A model generated the notes under the pieces. That model saw only the letters and a list, made by a program, of their open reading frames with translations, was not told the DNA's origin and ran no database searches. The position numbers were made by a program, and so were the translations under genes. Positions 1 through 5,618 of a DNA stretch of 5,618 nt are shown here, in pieces. This stretch comes from Bacteroidales bacterium (GTDB lineage: Bacteria > Bacteroidota > Bacteroidia > Bacteroidales > UBA7960). Position 1 is the first letter of the stretch; each line of letters starts with the position of its first letter. The stretch is taken from assembly GCA_007130545.1 (NCBI GenBank), contig SLSG01000276.1:1-5618 (forward strand). Reading direction: 5' to 3'.

Positions 1-658
1 GGAAGTCAAAATAGCCTTCAGGCATGACCGGCAGTTCCCCCAACTGTGCCAGGCGTTGCTGCATCATTGGGTATTCAATCAGTTTCTGGTATTTGTCATA
101 CAAGATCTGGCTTTCCATGAAATGAACAAAAACGGGGCTCAGGTCGTTGGCAGCTTCCCATGAATCCAGAAAGGCAAACTTCTGTAAGGCAACACTGTCG
201 ACCAGCATGAAGAATGTAACAGGGTCCAGCATACGGATCTGTTCAGCCATGAACCGCTCACCTAAACGGGGCTCCAGTTCGCGCTGGAAGTCCATGAGAA
301 AATTATTGGCCTGCCCCCCCCGGCCAGAGAATCGTATGGTCTCAAAAAGATCGGAGGCATTGCCTTCAAGCCGGACCTGGTAGCCCGGTTCCAGAAACAC
401 CGGAATGTTTGTCCGGCCCGCCCTTATCGTACCGAATACGTCTTCATCGAAATCGAACGCCAGCGCAAAAGATCCTTCTTCATCAGGTTCGATATCCAAC
501 ACCACCCGGTCATTGTTAATGAACTCATTCAGGTAGGTGAATTCAAGCCTGGTGTCCTCATGCCCTTCCAGTGTGCCGCTCAACAGCACGGAAGAAGAAG
601 GCGCCCGGGTGCAGGCAAAGATGCCCGCAAGCATAATCAGGAATAACAGGTTTCTCAT
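1..658 (-). CDS. Secreted lipoprotein with DUF4369-like N-terminus, probable TlpA/thioredoxin-family protein (partial, C-terminus off the left edge)
   Basis: An open frame of 219 codons runs on the minus strand from ATG at 658 to the window edge without a stop. The first 15 residues are a lipoprotein signal (MRNLLFLIMLAGIFA) followed by Cys16, the likely lipidated residue. The box I-F-A-C is looser than the classical L-[AS]-[GA]-C, but such variants occur in Bacteroidota. Residues about 24-110 look beta-rich (SGTLEG near 27-32, IPVFLEPGYQVRLEGNA near 85-101). They are followed by SGRGGQANNFL (111-121), a linker typical of DUF4369 proteins whose C-terminus is a thioredoxin fold, and then by a helical stretch to about residue 205. 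The visible end, PEGYFDF, fits the region just before the thioredoxin domain. The CXXC site that would prove redox function lies outside the window, so the TlpA assignment is inferred from the N-terminal half. The protein would sit in the periplasm or outer membrane. A run of eight G (plus positions 314-321 as C) codes for Arg113-Gly-Gly. It is divergent from the porin-like gene at 805. Confidence 0.85.
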   Translation of the reverse strand, partial: MRNLLFLIMLAGIFACTRAPSSSVLLSGTLEGHEDTRLEFTYLNEFINNDRVVLDIEPDEEGSFALAFDFDEDVFGTIRAGRTNIPVFLEPGYQVRLEGNASDLFETIRFSGRGGQANNFLMDFQRELEPRLGERFMAEQIRMLDPVTFFMLVDSVALQKFAFLDSWEAANDLSPVFVHFMESQILYDKYQKLIEYPMMQQRLAQLGELPVMPEGYFDF

Positions 659-697
659 TTGGTTCTTAAGGTTTTAGTGATCAGCAATTTCTATCTG

Positions 698-705
698 CAA
701 AAGTA
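698..705 (-). promoter_or_regulatory. Bacteroidota-type -7 promoter element for the lipoprotein gene
   Basis: Read on the minus strand this is TACTTTTG, a perfect match to the Bacteroidota -7 consensus TAnnTTTG. It ends 39 bases before the ATG at 658, which would give a leader of about 30 bases. No convincing TTTG or TTG -33 element is visible at the usual distance. The call rests on the -7 match and its position. Confidence 0.6.
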
Positions 706-722
706 AGGGAAAATTCTGTAAA

Positions 723-740
723 TATCCGCATGCCTGGATA
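723..740. promoter_or_regulatory. Candidate operator: inverted repeat TATCC-N8-GGATA between divergent promoters
   Basis: A perfect 5-bp inverted repeat (TATCC at 723-727, GGATA at 736-740) encloses an 8-base spacer that itself contains the palindrome GCATGC. It lies between the two divergent -7 elements, roughly where the -33 region of each promoter would fall. A dyad here could bind one regulator controlling both directions. The arms are short, so chance is a real alternative, and no regulator gene is in the window. Confidence 0.3.
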
Positions 741-761
741 CATCAAATTAAAAAGGATGCG

Positions 762-769
762 TACATTTG
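762..769 (+). promoter_or_regulatory. Bacteroidota-type -7 promoter element for the porin-like gene
   Basis: TACATTTG matches TAnnTTTG exactly and ends 35 bases before the ATG at 805. The predicted leader is short and AT-rich, with a T7-AAA stretch (784-793) close to the start instead of a Shine-Dalgarno sequence, as is common in Bacteroidota. No clear -33 TTTG is seen. It probably drives the three-gene plus-strand cluster. Confidence 0.6.
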
Positions 770-804
770 TCGCAATTTTAGCATTTTTTTAAACTTTCCC
801 CCTC

Positions 805-2037
805 ATGGGTCAGACAAAGTTCAGCTGTTTTTTGATTTTGCTTTTGCTTGGAACCAAAGGCGTTGTGGCTGAAAATCCCGATCAGGCCATCGCTTTTCGT
901 TTTGGCGGTTACATCCATGCGGAATTTTTTACAGACAGCCGCCGTATGCTGAGTGCCCGGGAGGGCAATGTCCCCCTTTACCCTGGCCGGGTGTTGGAAG
1001 ACCCAGACGGGAATGATCTGAACGCAGTGCGCTCCACCACATTCTCCCTGCTGTCCTCACGCTTGTACGCCGGGATCTCCGGTCCGATGCTACTTGGCGC
1101 CCGCTCTTCGGCCTTGTTCGAAGTCGACTTTCTGGGTACCGGTCCGACTACATTCAACCTGGTCCGCATCCGCCACGCATTCGTCCGCTTCAACTGGGAA
1201 AACACCGAATTGCTGGCCGGCCAGTACTGGCACCCGCTGTTCATTGTCAGCTGCTATCCGGGCGTAGTCATGTTTGGTGGCGCTGTACCCTACCACGTAT
1301 TGAACAGGGGTCCCCAGCTCCGTCTTACACACACCGCCGGTCCCCTGACCCTGGCAGGCATGCTGGTCACTCAAAGCGACTTTGCCTCTCCCGGTCCCGA
1401 TGGAACGGGTAGCACATATATCCGCAACAGCGGAATACCAGAAGTATTCGGGCAAGCCATTGTCCAATGGCCAGACTTCCTGGCCGGAGGGTCTTTGGGC
1501 TACCTGAGCCTCCGCCCAAGGACCACCACGGGGAATGGGTACCTGTCTGCCGAAACCATGGAAAGCTTTTCGGGGAACCTCTTCATCAGGGTTCAAATAC
1601 CTGCCATATCGGTGAAGGTTCAGACGATCTACGGTCAGAACATGGCCCACCTGGTCATGCTGGGTGGGTACGGGGAGGCGGACCTGATCGATCCGGAAAG
1701 GCAGATTTATGATTTTACCGGGATACGGGCATGGTCGGCATGGACCGACCTTGAGACACGTACGCAGCCTTTCCGCGCCGGCTTGTTTGCCGGTTATTCC
1801 CGAAATCTGGGGTCCGACAAACCCATTACCGGCAGCAGCTGGGCGAGAGGATCCGATATCGACCGGATGTTCCGTATCTCTCCACGCATCCAGATGGTGT
1901 ACGGCAGCACTTCCTTCGGACTGGAACTGCTGTACGATGTAGCATATTACGGCAAGCCGGATCAACAATTCGGCTTCGAAGAAACCACTCCGGCTGGCAA
2001 CACCAGGCTGCTGGCCGCCATTCGATACGGATTTTAA
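805..2037 (+). CDS. Outer-membrane beta-barrel, porin-like (resembles the DcaP-like group)
   Basis: The 410-residue product starts with a signal peptide (hydrophobic core about residues 9-15) and likely cleavage after VVA at residue 22. The mature part is built of alternating polar/hydrophobic stretches that read as antiparallel beta strands: 31-43, 86-92, 99-110, 119-146, 169-193, 216-238, 255-279, 322-335, 354-382 and 400-410. It ends in Phe410 (RYGF), the C-terminal aromatic typical of outer-membrane barrels. The stretches RHAFVRF and LLAGQYWHPLF followed by GPQLRLTH recall the DcaP-like porin pattern in which a strand hairpin precedes a GQ-W motif. That similarity is from memory and weak, so the safe call is an outer-membrane channel of unknown substrate. 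Only one cysteine (C150) remains after signal cleavage. It is first in a cluster with a second outer-membrane protein and an MFS carrier. The start is supported by the signal peptide and the upstream promoter. Confidence 0.8.
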   Translation: MGQTKFSCFLILLLLGTKGVVAENPDQAIAFRFGGYIHAEFFTDSRRMLSAREGNVPLYPGRVLEDPDGNDLNAVRSTTFSLLSSRLYAGISGPMLLGARSSALFEVDFLGTGPTTFNLVRIRHAFVRFNWENTELLAGQYWHPLFIVSCYPGVVMFGGAVPYHVLNRGPQLRLTHTAGPLTLAGMLVTQSDFASPGPDGTGSTYIRNSGIPEVFGQAIVQWPDFLAGGSLGYLSLRPRTTTGNGYLSAETMESFSGNLFIRVQIPAISVKVQTIYGQNMAHLVMLGGYGEADLIDPERQIYDFTGIRAWSAWTDLETRTQPFRAGLFAGYSRNLGSDKPITGSSWARGSDIDRMFRISPRIQMVYGSTSFGLELLYDVAYYGKPDQQFGFEETTPAGNTRLLAAIRYGF

Positions 2038-2042
2038 ACAAA

Positions 2043-3161
2043 ATGAAACGCATACTGCCAGTCCTGATTCTCGCCACTTATCTCCTTCCTGCGCCCAGGG
2101 CGCAGGGACAGGAGATCGACATGAGCAAGCTGGTCGATGGCCAGCATTTTTCCTGTGAAAAAATTGCGCTTGCACTCACCGGAATGATTCCGGATTATCA
2201 CCGGGACAATGCCTCAGACAGCATTTTTTCGCTGCTGGCCTTCTGGCAACATCATTGCGAAGGACCTGAACCGCTCGTGCGTTTCCGCATTTTGTACACG
2301 ATAGAAACGGCCACCTTTTCGGACGATTGGTATCCGGACAATATCCTGAACCTGCTTTATGATTACGAAGATATGGTCACCACCCATGATGACGGGCCCT
2401 GGTATTATGACCATTTCGACCGGGAGTACTTCATGGTGGATGAGGACTTCAGCAAGTTCACCCGCGACCTGGCCGTTAACCTGAAGCAGCACTCAGACCT
2501 GCAGCCGGTGGAGCGTTTTTTCCTGGATTTCTATTCCCACGATTTCCGCAAGGCTTTTGATGCGCTGGAAAAGGGGACACTAAAGGGCAGCCGGATTGAC
2601 TCCCTTTACCGAGAAAGGACACACAGGGTGCTCACCGCCAGCAAACGCTACCTTGGGGCGTATCTGGGACTCTGGAAACCGGGCGGGAACCTGTCCACCC
2701 TGGGCAATCACCCCCAGATCGGGTTCTTCTCCGGAGCGACCCACAACAGGGCGGTATTCAGCTTCAATTTTTTAATGGGGTTTGGCCGTGCCGCCAACCC
2801 CTACCATGTGGTGGCCAACAATGCCCTGTTCACCAGCGAAAATTATCTGAGCCTGCACCTTGGATTTGATGGCGGATTGGCGATCGTAAAAACTTCAGGG
2901 TCCGCCCTCATTGCGAGTGCCGGACTGGCCTATGAGGGATTTGAGTCCCTCTCGCTCGGGCAACAGGAGCAATATGAAATATCGAACTTCATCGGTACAT
3001 TCAATCTGAACCTGGGCCTGCAATACAGGTTCATGTTTTTCGACGGCAGTTTCTACGGGCTGCAGGCCAAATACCATTTCGTCAACTACAAAAACCCCGG
3101 GGGTACAGACTTTTCGGGAAATGTGGTAACAGTCGGTCTCCTCTTCGGGCTGGCTTACTGA
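2043..3161 (+). CDS. Secreted protein of unknown function: helical N-terminal half and predicted outer-membrane beta-barrel C-terminal half
   Basis: I do not recognise a named family. The 372-residue product has a signal peptide (MKRILPVLILATYLLPAPRA, cleavage probably after Ala20). Residues about 25-205 look mainly helical, acidic and rich in aromatics (for example FSDDWYPDN near 92-100 and GPWYYDHFDREYF at 118-130). They carry the only two cysteines, C38 and C72, which could form a disulfide in the periplasm. From about residue 222 the pattern switches to glycine- and aromatic-rich alternating strands (224-231, 236-247, 266-280, 286-299, 316-331, 334-348, 360-372), ending in Tyr372. This fits a small barrel of about eight strands in the outer membrane, with the helical part in the periplasm. 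The start lies 5 bases after the stop of the porin-like gene, so the two are almost certainly co-transcribed and possibly translationally coupled. The partner or substrate is unknown. Confidence 0.75.
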   Translation: MKRILPVLILATYLLPAPRAQGQEIDMSKLVDGQHFSCEKIALALTGMIPDYHRDNASDSIFSLLAFWQHHCEGPEPLVRFRILYTIETATFSDDWYPDNILNLLYDYEDMVTTHDDGPWYYDHFDREYFMVDEDFSKFTRDLAVNLKQHSDLQPVERFFLDFYSHDFRKAFDALEKGTLKGSRIDSLYRERTHRVLTASKRYLGAYLGLWKPGGNLSTLGNHPQIGFFSGATHNRAVFSFNFLMGFGRAANPYHVVANNALFTSENYLSLHLGFDGGLAIVKTSGSALIASAGLAYEGFESLSLGQQEQYEISNFIGTFNLNLGLQYRFMFFDGSFYGLQAKYHFVNYKNPGGTDFSGNVVTVGLLFGLAY

Positions 3162-3201
3162 GTACTTTGATGAAGTGTACTTTACTTTAATGCATGCATA
3201 G

Positions 3202-3206
3202 GGAGG
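3202..3206 (+). promoter_or_regulatory. Shine-Dalgarno-like site that favours Met at 3212
   Basis: GGAGG lies five bases before the ATG at 3212 and inside the six codons that would be added by an upstream in-frame ATG at 3194. Strong Shine-Dalgarno sites are uncommon in Bacteroidota, so this one is notable and argues for the downstream start. Confidence 0.45.
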
Positions 3207-3211
3207 GAAAG

Positions 3212-4522
3212 ATGCCGGGTTTTAAGATCAGCGGGTTGACCGACAAGGAAAAGCTTACCTTTTCCCTGCATATGTCGTATTCCATGATCGAAGGGGTGCT
3301 GGCCGGACTGATCGTGCTGAATGAGTTTGTCTTCGTGAAGAGCCTCCTGGGTTCAGGCTACCAGGCCAGCCTGCTTTTCCAGTTCGCCACCGTGGTGTTC
3401 ATTTTGCTGATTTTTTTCAATGAATTCCTCCGCCGTGTCCGAAACAAGAAAAGGCTGCTGCACCGTGCCGCCATACTGACCAGGCTACCACTGCTGCTTC
3501 TGTTCTTTTTTCCGAGAAGCCAGGAGCTGCTCACAGGCACTTCCATTTACCACCTGCTGTTCCTGGCCATATTTCTGATCTACTATCTGGCCAACCCCAT
3601 CGTGTTCCCCATCATCAACCTGTTCCTGAAAAACACATACAGCCACGACAACTTCGGACGCCTGTACGGCTATGCCACCACCGGCAAGAGCATCGTAACC
3701 ATGGCAACAACCTTCGTATATGGGTGGATGCTGGACCTGGACAACTTTGTGTTTGTTTATGTATTCCCGGTGGCCGCAGTGCTGGGGGCCATCTCGATAT
3801 TCCTTCTGGCAGCCATCCCCTACCGGGAGGAGGCCATCGAGCGTCCTGCACAAACCATTTGGCAGGGCATCAAACAATCCATCGGGGATATGTCGGATAT
3901 CCTGAAAAAGAATGCACCCTACCGGCATTTCCAGACCGGCTTCATGTTTTACGGATTCGGGTTCATGGGGTCTTATACGGTCATCATCCTGTTTTTTGAA
4001 TTCGGACTCGGACTCAGTTACTCCAGTGTGGCCTTTTACCGGAACGCTTACAGCCTGCTTTCGATCCTGATGATTCCGTTCTTTGGCAAACAGATCGGCC
4101 GGATCGACCCCCGGCGTTTTGCAGCCATCTCCTTTTTCTCGATGTTCCTGTACATCCTCTCACTGGCCCTGACGAATTACTTTCCTTCCTTCGTGGAGTT
4201 CTGGGGCATCAAGCTGTACTATATGATGATTCCCTATATACTGTTTCATAGTGTCTTTGCCGCCACCATGGCTTTGCTGTGGAGCATCGGATCGGCCTAT
4301 TTCTGTGCTCCGTCGGAGGCGGGGACCTACCAGTCCATCCACCTGGGAATGACCGCCCTGAGGTCTTTATTCGCCCCGGTACTGGGGGTGCTGTTCTATG
4401 AGCTATGGGGTTTTACCGCCGCTTTCGGGATCGCCATGGCCAGCCTGCTGACCGGGGTCTTGATCATGCGTTGGTCAGCAAAGCATTTCCCGCTGATGAA
4501 AAAGGAGGTGCTGGAGCATTGA
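3212..4522 (+). CDS. Major facilitator superfamily (MFS) transporter, inner membrane
   Basis: The protein is 436 residues from ATG 3212, or 442 from the in-frame ATG at 3194; the shorter form is preferred because GGAGG precedes it. Numbered from 3194, about twelve hydrophobic segments are visible near 26-48, 58-77, 92-107, 118-145, 160-180, 186-208, 246-270, 277-297, 308-327, 339-362, 378-402 and 406-426. A longer hydrophilic loop (209-245) separates the two six-helix halves, the classic MFS layout. The basic loop after helix 2 (FLRRVRNKKR) and the matching loop after helix 8 (GKQIGRIDPRR) sit where MFS motif A is found, but both are degenerate. NFGRLYGYATTGKS before helix 5 resembles the conserved RGR-(L/A)-(F/Y)-G stretch of many MFS carriers. 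The C-terminus is short and charged. The gene follows the two outer-membrane protein genes on the same strand with a 50-base gap, so an operon is likely. Substrate and direction of transport cannot be told. Confidence 0.8.
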   Translation: MPGFKISGLTDKEKLTFSLHMSYSMIEGVLAGLIVLNEFVFVKSLLGSGYQASLLFQFATVVFILLIFFNEFLRRVRNKKRLLHRAAILTRLPLLLLFFFPRSQELLTGTSIYHLLFLAIFLIYYLANPIVFPIINLFLKNTYSHDNFGRLYGYATTGKSIVTMATTFVYGWMLDLDNFVFVYVFPVAAVLGAISIFLLAAIPYREEAIERPAQTIWQGIKQSIGDMSDILKKNAPYRHFQTGFMFYGFGFMGSYTVIILFFEFGLGLSYSSVAFYRNAYSLLSILMIPFFGKQIGRIDPRRFAAISFFSMFLYILSLALTNYFPSFVEFWGIKLYYMMIPYILFHSVFAATMALLWSIGSAYFCAPSEAGTYQSIHLGMTALRSLFAPVLGVLFYELWGFTAAFGIAMASLLTGVLIMRWSAKHFPLMKKEVLEH

Positions 4523-4553
4523 ATCCGCCAGCCGGGTGGCAGTAAACCATCCG

Positions 4554-4582
4554 ACGAAAAAGATCAGAACGAAAAAGATCAG
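4554..4582. repeat. Two tandem 15-base units in the convergent gap, overlapping the BASS gene stop
   Basis: ACGAAAAAGATCAG occurs exactly twice, at 4554-4567 and 4569-4582, with a period of 15 bases. On the minus strand each unit contains TGA in the same frame: the first is the stop of the gene ending at 4579, and the second follows five codons later. No strong terminator hairpin is visible in the 56-base gap, only a weak GCCA/TGGC stem without a T run. Confidence 0.85.
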
Positions 4583-5517
4583 GATTTGGCTTTATCATAC
4601 CACTTGATGAACCTTGAATAAAAGATGATAAACAGCGTCACGAACAGGCTGACCACTGCCGATGGCAAGGCCACTCCCGGCTGGGAACCGAAAAAGCTGA
4701 ACGCCACCACGGCCGCAAAGGCGCTGCTTTTGGTCACCATAAGCAAGGTGCTGCTGACAACGAACGGCCTGGGCTTCCCCAGCCTGTCCATCGCTACGTG
4801 GTAGACAAAGCCCATCACGTACATGGCCACGACCACCACCACCGATATTTTGACCACCGATACGGGCTGGGAGAAAAACAGCGGGGCGCTCATCCCCATG
4901 ATCGGGGCGACCACGAGGAAGAAACCCCATTTAATGAACGTATCGCGAACCTTCTCCACCCCGGGCAAAAGGCGTGGATGTCGCAGAAAACGGCTGATCA
5001 CCAGCGGGATGACAATCAGTTTGACCAGGATCTTCAGGATCTCTGTCGGATGGATCAGGGATTGTCCGATGAAAATCAATAAGATGGCCGGTGTCAGCAG
5101 CATGGCCAGCAGATGCAGCCCGAACACCCCGGTAACCGAAAAATGGTCATCCCCCTTGAGCATGGCCGCAAAAGGAACTGCTGAAGGACCCGGGGGCGCT
5201 GCAGCCAGCAGAACAAAACCCGTGAAATAGGCGGCATGGGCCTCCCCCCGAAAAAACAACCATGCCAGTCCGATCAACACCGTCCCAAAAACAAAATAAT
5301 TCAGCAAGGTTGCCAACAGCAACGGCCTGAGTACATTGTGGAAGGGCACCCAGCTTTTAAAGGAGAACCCGGTGGTCGAAAAGACCATGACCAATGCCAG
5401 GGAATACACGGAAATATCGGCCAGGAATTTTGTCCGCTCCCCCAGTGTGAGTCCGACGACAATGGCAAGCACCAACACAAAATCCCGGTGATTGACGATC
5501 TTGAGTATCCCTTTCAT
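4579..5517 (-). CDS. BASS/SBF-family (bile acid:sodium symporter-like) transporter, inner membrane
   Basis: The 312-residue length and a run of about nine to ten hydrophobic segments fit the bile acid:sodium symporter fold (two inverted five-helix repeats). ALVMVFSTTGFSF (residues 41-53) matches the family's early ALMMF-G-xF region. LLAAAPPGPSAVPFAAMLKGDD (103-124) matches the signature at the first crossover, normally APGG...S-N...A-G-D. STLLMVTKSSAFAAV (256-270) sits at the second crossover. By eye against bacterial ASBT homologues, residues that bind sodium (Asn in the first crossover, Glu and Gln-Asn in the second) are replaced here, and Lys263 lies in the second crossover. Sodium coupling and bile-acid transport should therefore not be assumed; the substrate is unknown. 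The gene is convergent with the MFS gene and divergent from the putative rsmE. The ATG at 5517 is the first Met of the frame and has no clear Shine-Dalgarno sequence. Confidence 0.75.
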   Translation of the reverse strand: MKGILKIVNHRDFVLVLAIVVGLTLGERTKFLADISVYSLALVMVFSTTGFSFKSWVPFHNVLRPLLLATLLNYFVFGTVLIGLAWLFFRGEAHAAYFTGFVLLAAAPPGPSAVPFAAMLKGDDHFSVTGVFGLHLLAMLLTPAILLIFIGQSLIHPTEILKILVKLIVIPLVISRFLRHPRLLPGVEKVRDTFIKWGFFLVVAPIMGMSAPLFFSQPVSVVKISVVVVVAMYVMGFVYHVAMDRLGKPRPFVVSSTLLMVTKSSAFAAVVAFSFFGSQPGVALPSAVVSLFVTLFIIFYSRFIKWYDKAKS

Positions 5518-5540
5518 CTGCTTTTGTCAGGTGGTTTTAT

Positions 5541-5548
5541 TAAATTTG
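5541..5548 (+). promoter_or_regulatory. Bacteroidota-type -7 element for the right-edge gene
   Basis: TAAATTTG matches TAnnTTTG exactly and ends 38 bases before the ATG at 5587. A TTTG lies upstream at 5523-5526, but only 14 bases separate the two, shorter than the usual spacing, so it may not be the true -33. Confidence 0.55.
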
Positions 5549-5561
5549 CTATGCCCAGCTA

Positions 5562-5569
5562 CTAAGGTA
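5562..5569 (-). promoter_or_regulatory. Possible -7 element for the BASS-family gene
   Basis: On the minus strand this is TACCTTAG, one mismatch from TAnnTTTG, ending 44 bases before the ATG at 5517. It is the best candidate in this short region. If real, the two divergent transcripts would start within a few bases of each other and the promoters would overlap. Confidence 0.3.
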
Positions 5570-5586
5570 ACAAGGATTTTTTTATC

Positions 5587-5618
5587 ATGAATGTATTTTA
5601 TGCCCCTTCGGCCGACCA
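5587..5618 (+). CDS. rsmE: Start of a gene resembling RsmE, 16S rRNA (uracil-1498-N3)-methyltransferase (partial, runs off the right edge)
   Basis: Only ten full codons are visible, reading MNVFYAPSAD. Bacteroidota RsmE proteins commonly begin M-x-x-F-Y-(A/T)-P, before the PUA-like RNA-binding domain, so this is the best match. RsmE methylates U1498 of 16S rRNA in the 30S subunit and the full protein is usually about 230-240 residues. A perfect -7 element lies 38 bases upstream, and AAGGA (5572-5576) sits ten bases before the ATG, which together support a real start here. With so few residues the identity remains tentative. Confidence 0.5.
   Translation, partial: MNVFYAPSAD

Noticed and set aside
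147..383. A 78-codon plus-strand frame near the left edge
   Set aside because: It lies opposite the open 219-codon lipoprotein frame, which has a signal peptide, a family-like linker and a promoter. This frame is Ser/Arg-rich and has none of these.
1090..2175. A 361-codon open frame on the minus strand opposite the porin-like gene
   Set aside because: It overlaps a gene with a clear signal peptide, strand pattern and C-terminal Phe. Its translation is rich in Arg, Gly, Pro and Cys with no recognisable domain, as expected of an antisense shadow.
3161..3185. Hairpin or separate promoter in the gap before the MFS gene (repeated GTACTTT)
   Set aside because: The stem ACTT/AAGT is only four pairs, and TACTTTG is one base short of the -7 consensus. 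Neither is convincing alone.
3485..3928. A 147-codon minus-strand frame inside the MFS gene
   Set aside because: Its composition is that of an antisense reading of transmembrane codons (many Gln, Asp, Gly and Val), it has no promoter or start context, and it lies fully within the MFS gene.
4526..4541. Possible bidirectional terminator hairpin (GCCA/TGGC) between the convergent genes
   Set aside because: The stem is only four pairs, has no T run on either side, and does not extend outward.
4823..5230. A 135-codon plus-strand frame opposite the BASS gene
   Set aside because: It begins with a Thr run that is the reverse of the Val-rich helix on the other strand, and it is fully explained as a shadow of the transporter.

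Overview
The window looks like a piece of a chromosome from the Bacteroidota, at moderate GC. Four things suggest this. Three perfect matches to the Bacteroidota sigma factor -7 element (TAnnTTTG) sit 35-39 bases before start codons, each in the correct orientation. Most genes have weak or no Shine-Dalgarno sequences. The left-edge gene is a lipoprotein with the DUF4369-like N-terminus that precedes a thioredoxin domain in many Bacteroidota proteins. The right-edge fragment starts like a Bacteroidota RsmE. The exact order or genus cannot be read from the sequence.

Layout. Bases 1-658 (minus) are the N-terminal 219 residues of a secreted lipoprotein that continues off the left edge. Bases 659-804 are a divergent promoter region with one -7 element per direction and a 5-bp dyad between them. 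Bases 805-4522 (plus) hold three co-directional genes: a 410-residue outer-membrane beta-barrel (porin-like), a 372-residue secreted protein with a helical front half and a predicted beta-barrel back half (5-base gap from the first gene), and a 12-helix major facilitator transporter (50-base gap). A 56-base convergent gap follows, with a 15-base tandem repeat that overlaps the stop of the next gene. Bases 4579-5517 (minus) encode a BASS/SBF-type transporter of 312 residues. Bases 5518-5586 are a second divergent promoter region, and 5587-5618 are the first ten codons of a plus-strand gene that is probably rsmE.

How the genes may work together. Two outer-membrane barrels followed by an inner-membrane MFS carrier could form a route across both membranes for one small molecule. 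This is inferred from gene order only, and no substrate can be named. The lipoprotein shares a promoter region with this cluster and may be co-regulated. The BASS protein and the putative rsmE look like separate transcription units. I see no CRISPR array, insertion sequence, tRNA or rRNA. The least explained items are the 372-residue helical-plus-barrel protein and a BASS homologue that appears to lack the usual sodium ligands.
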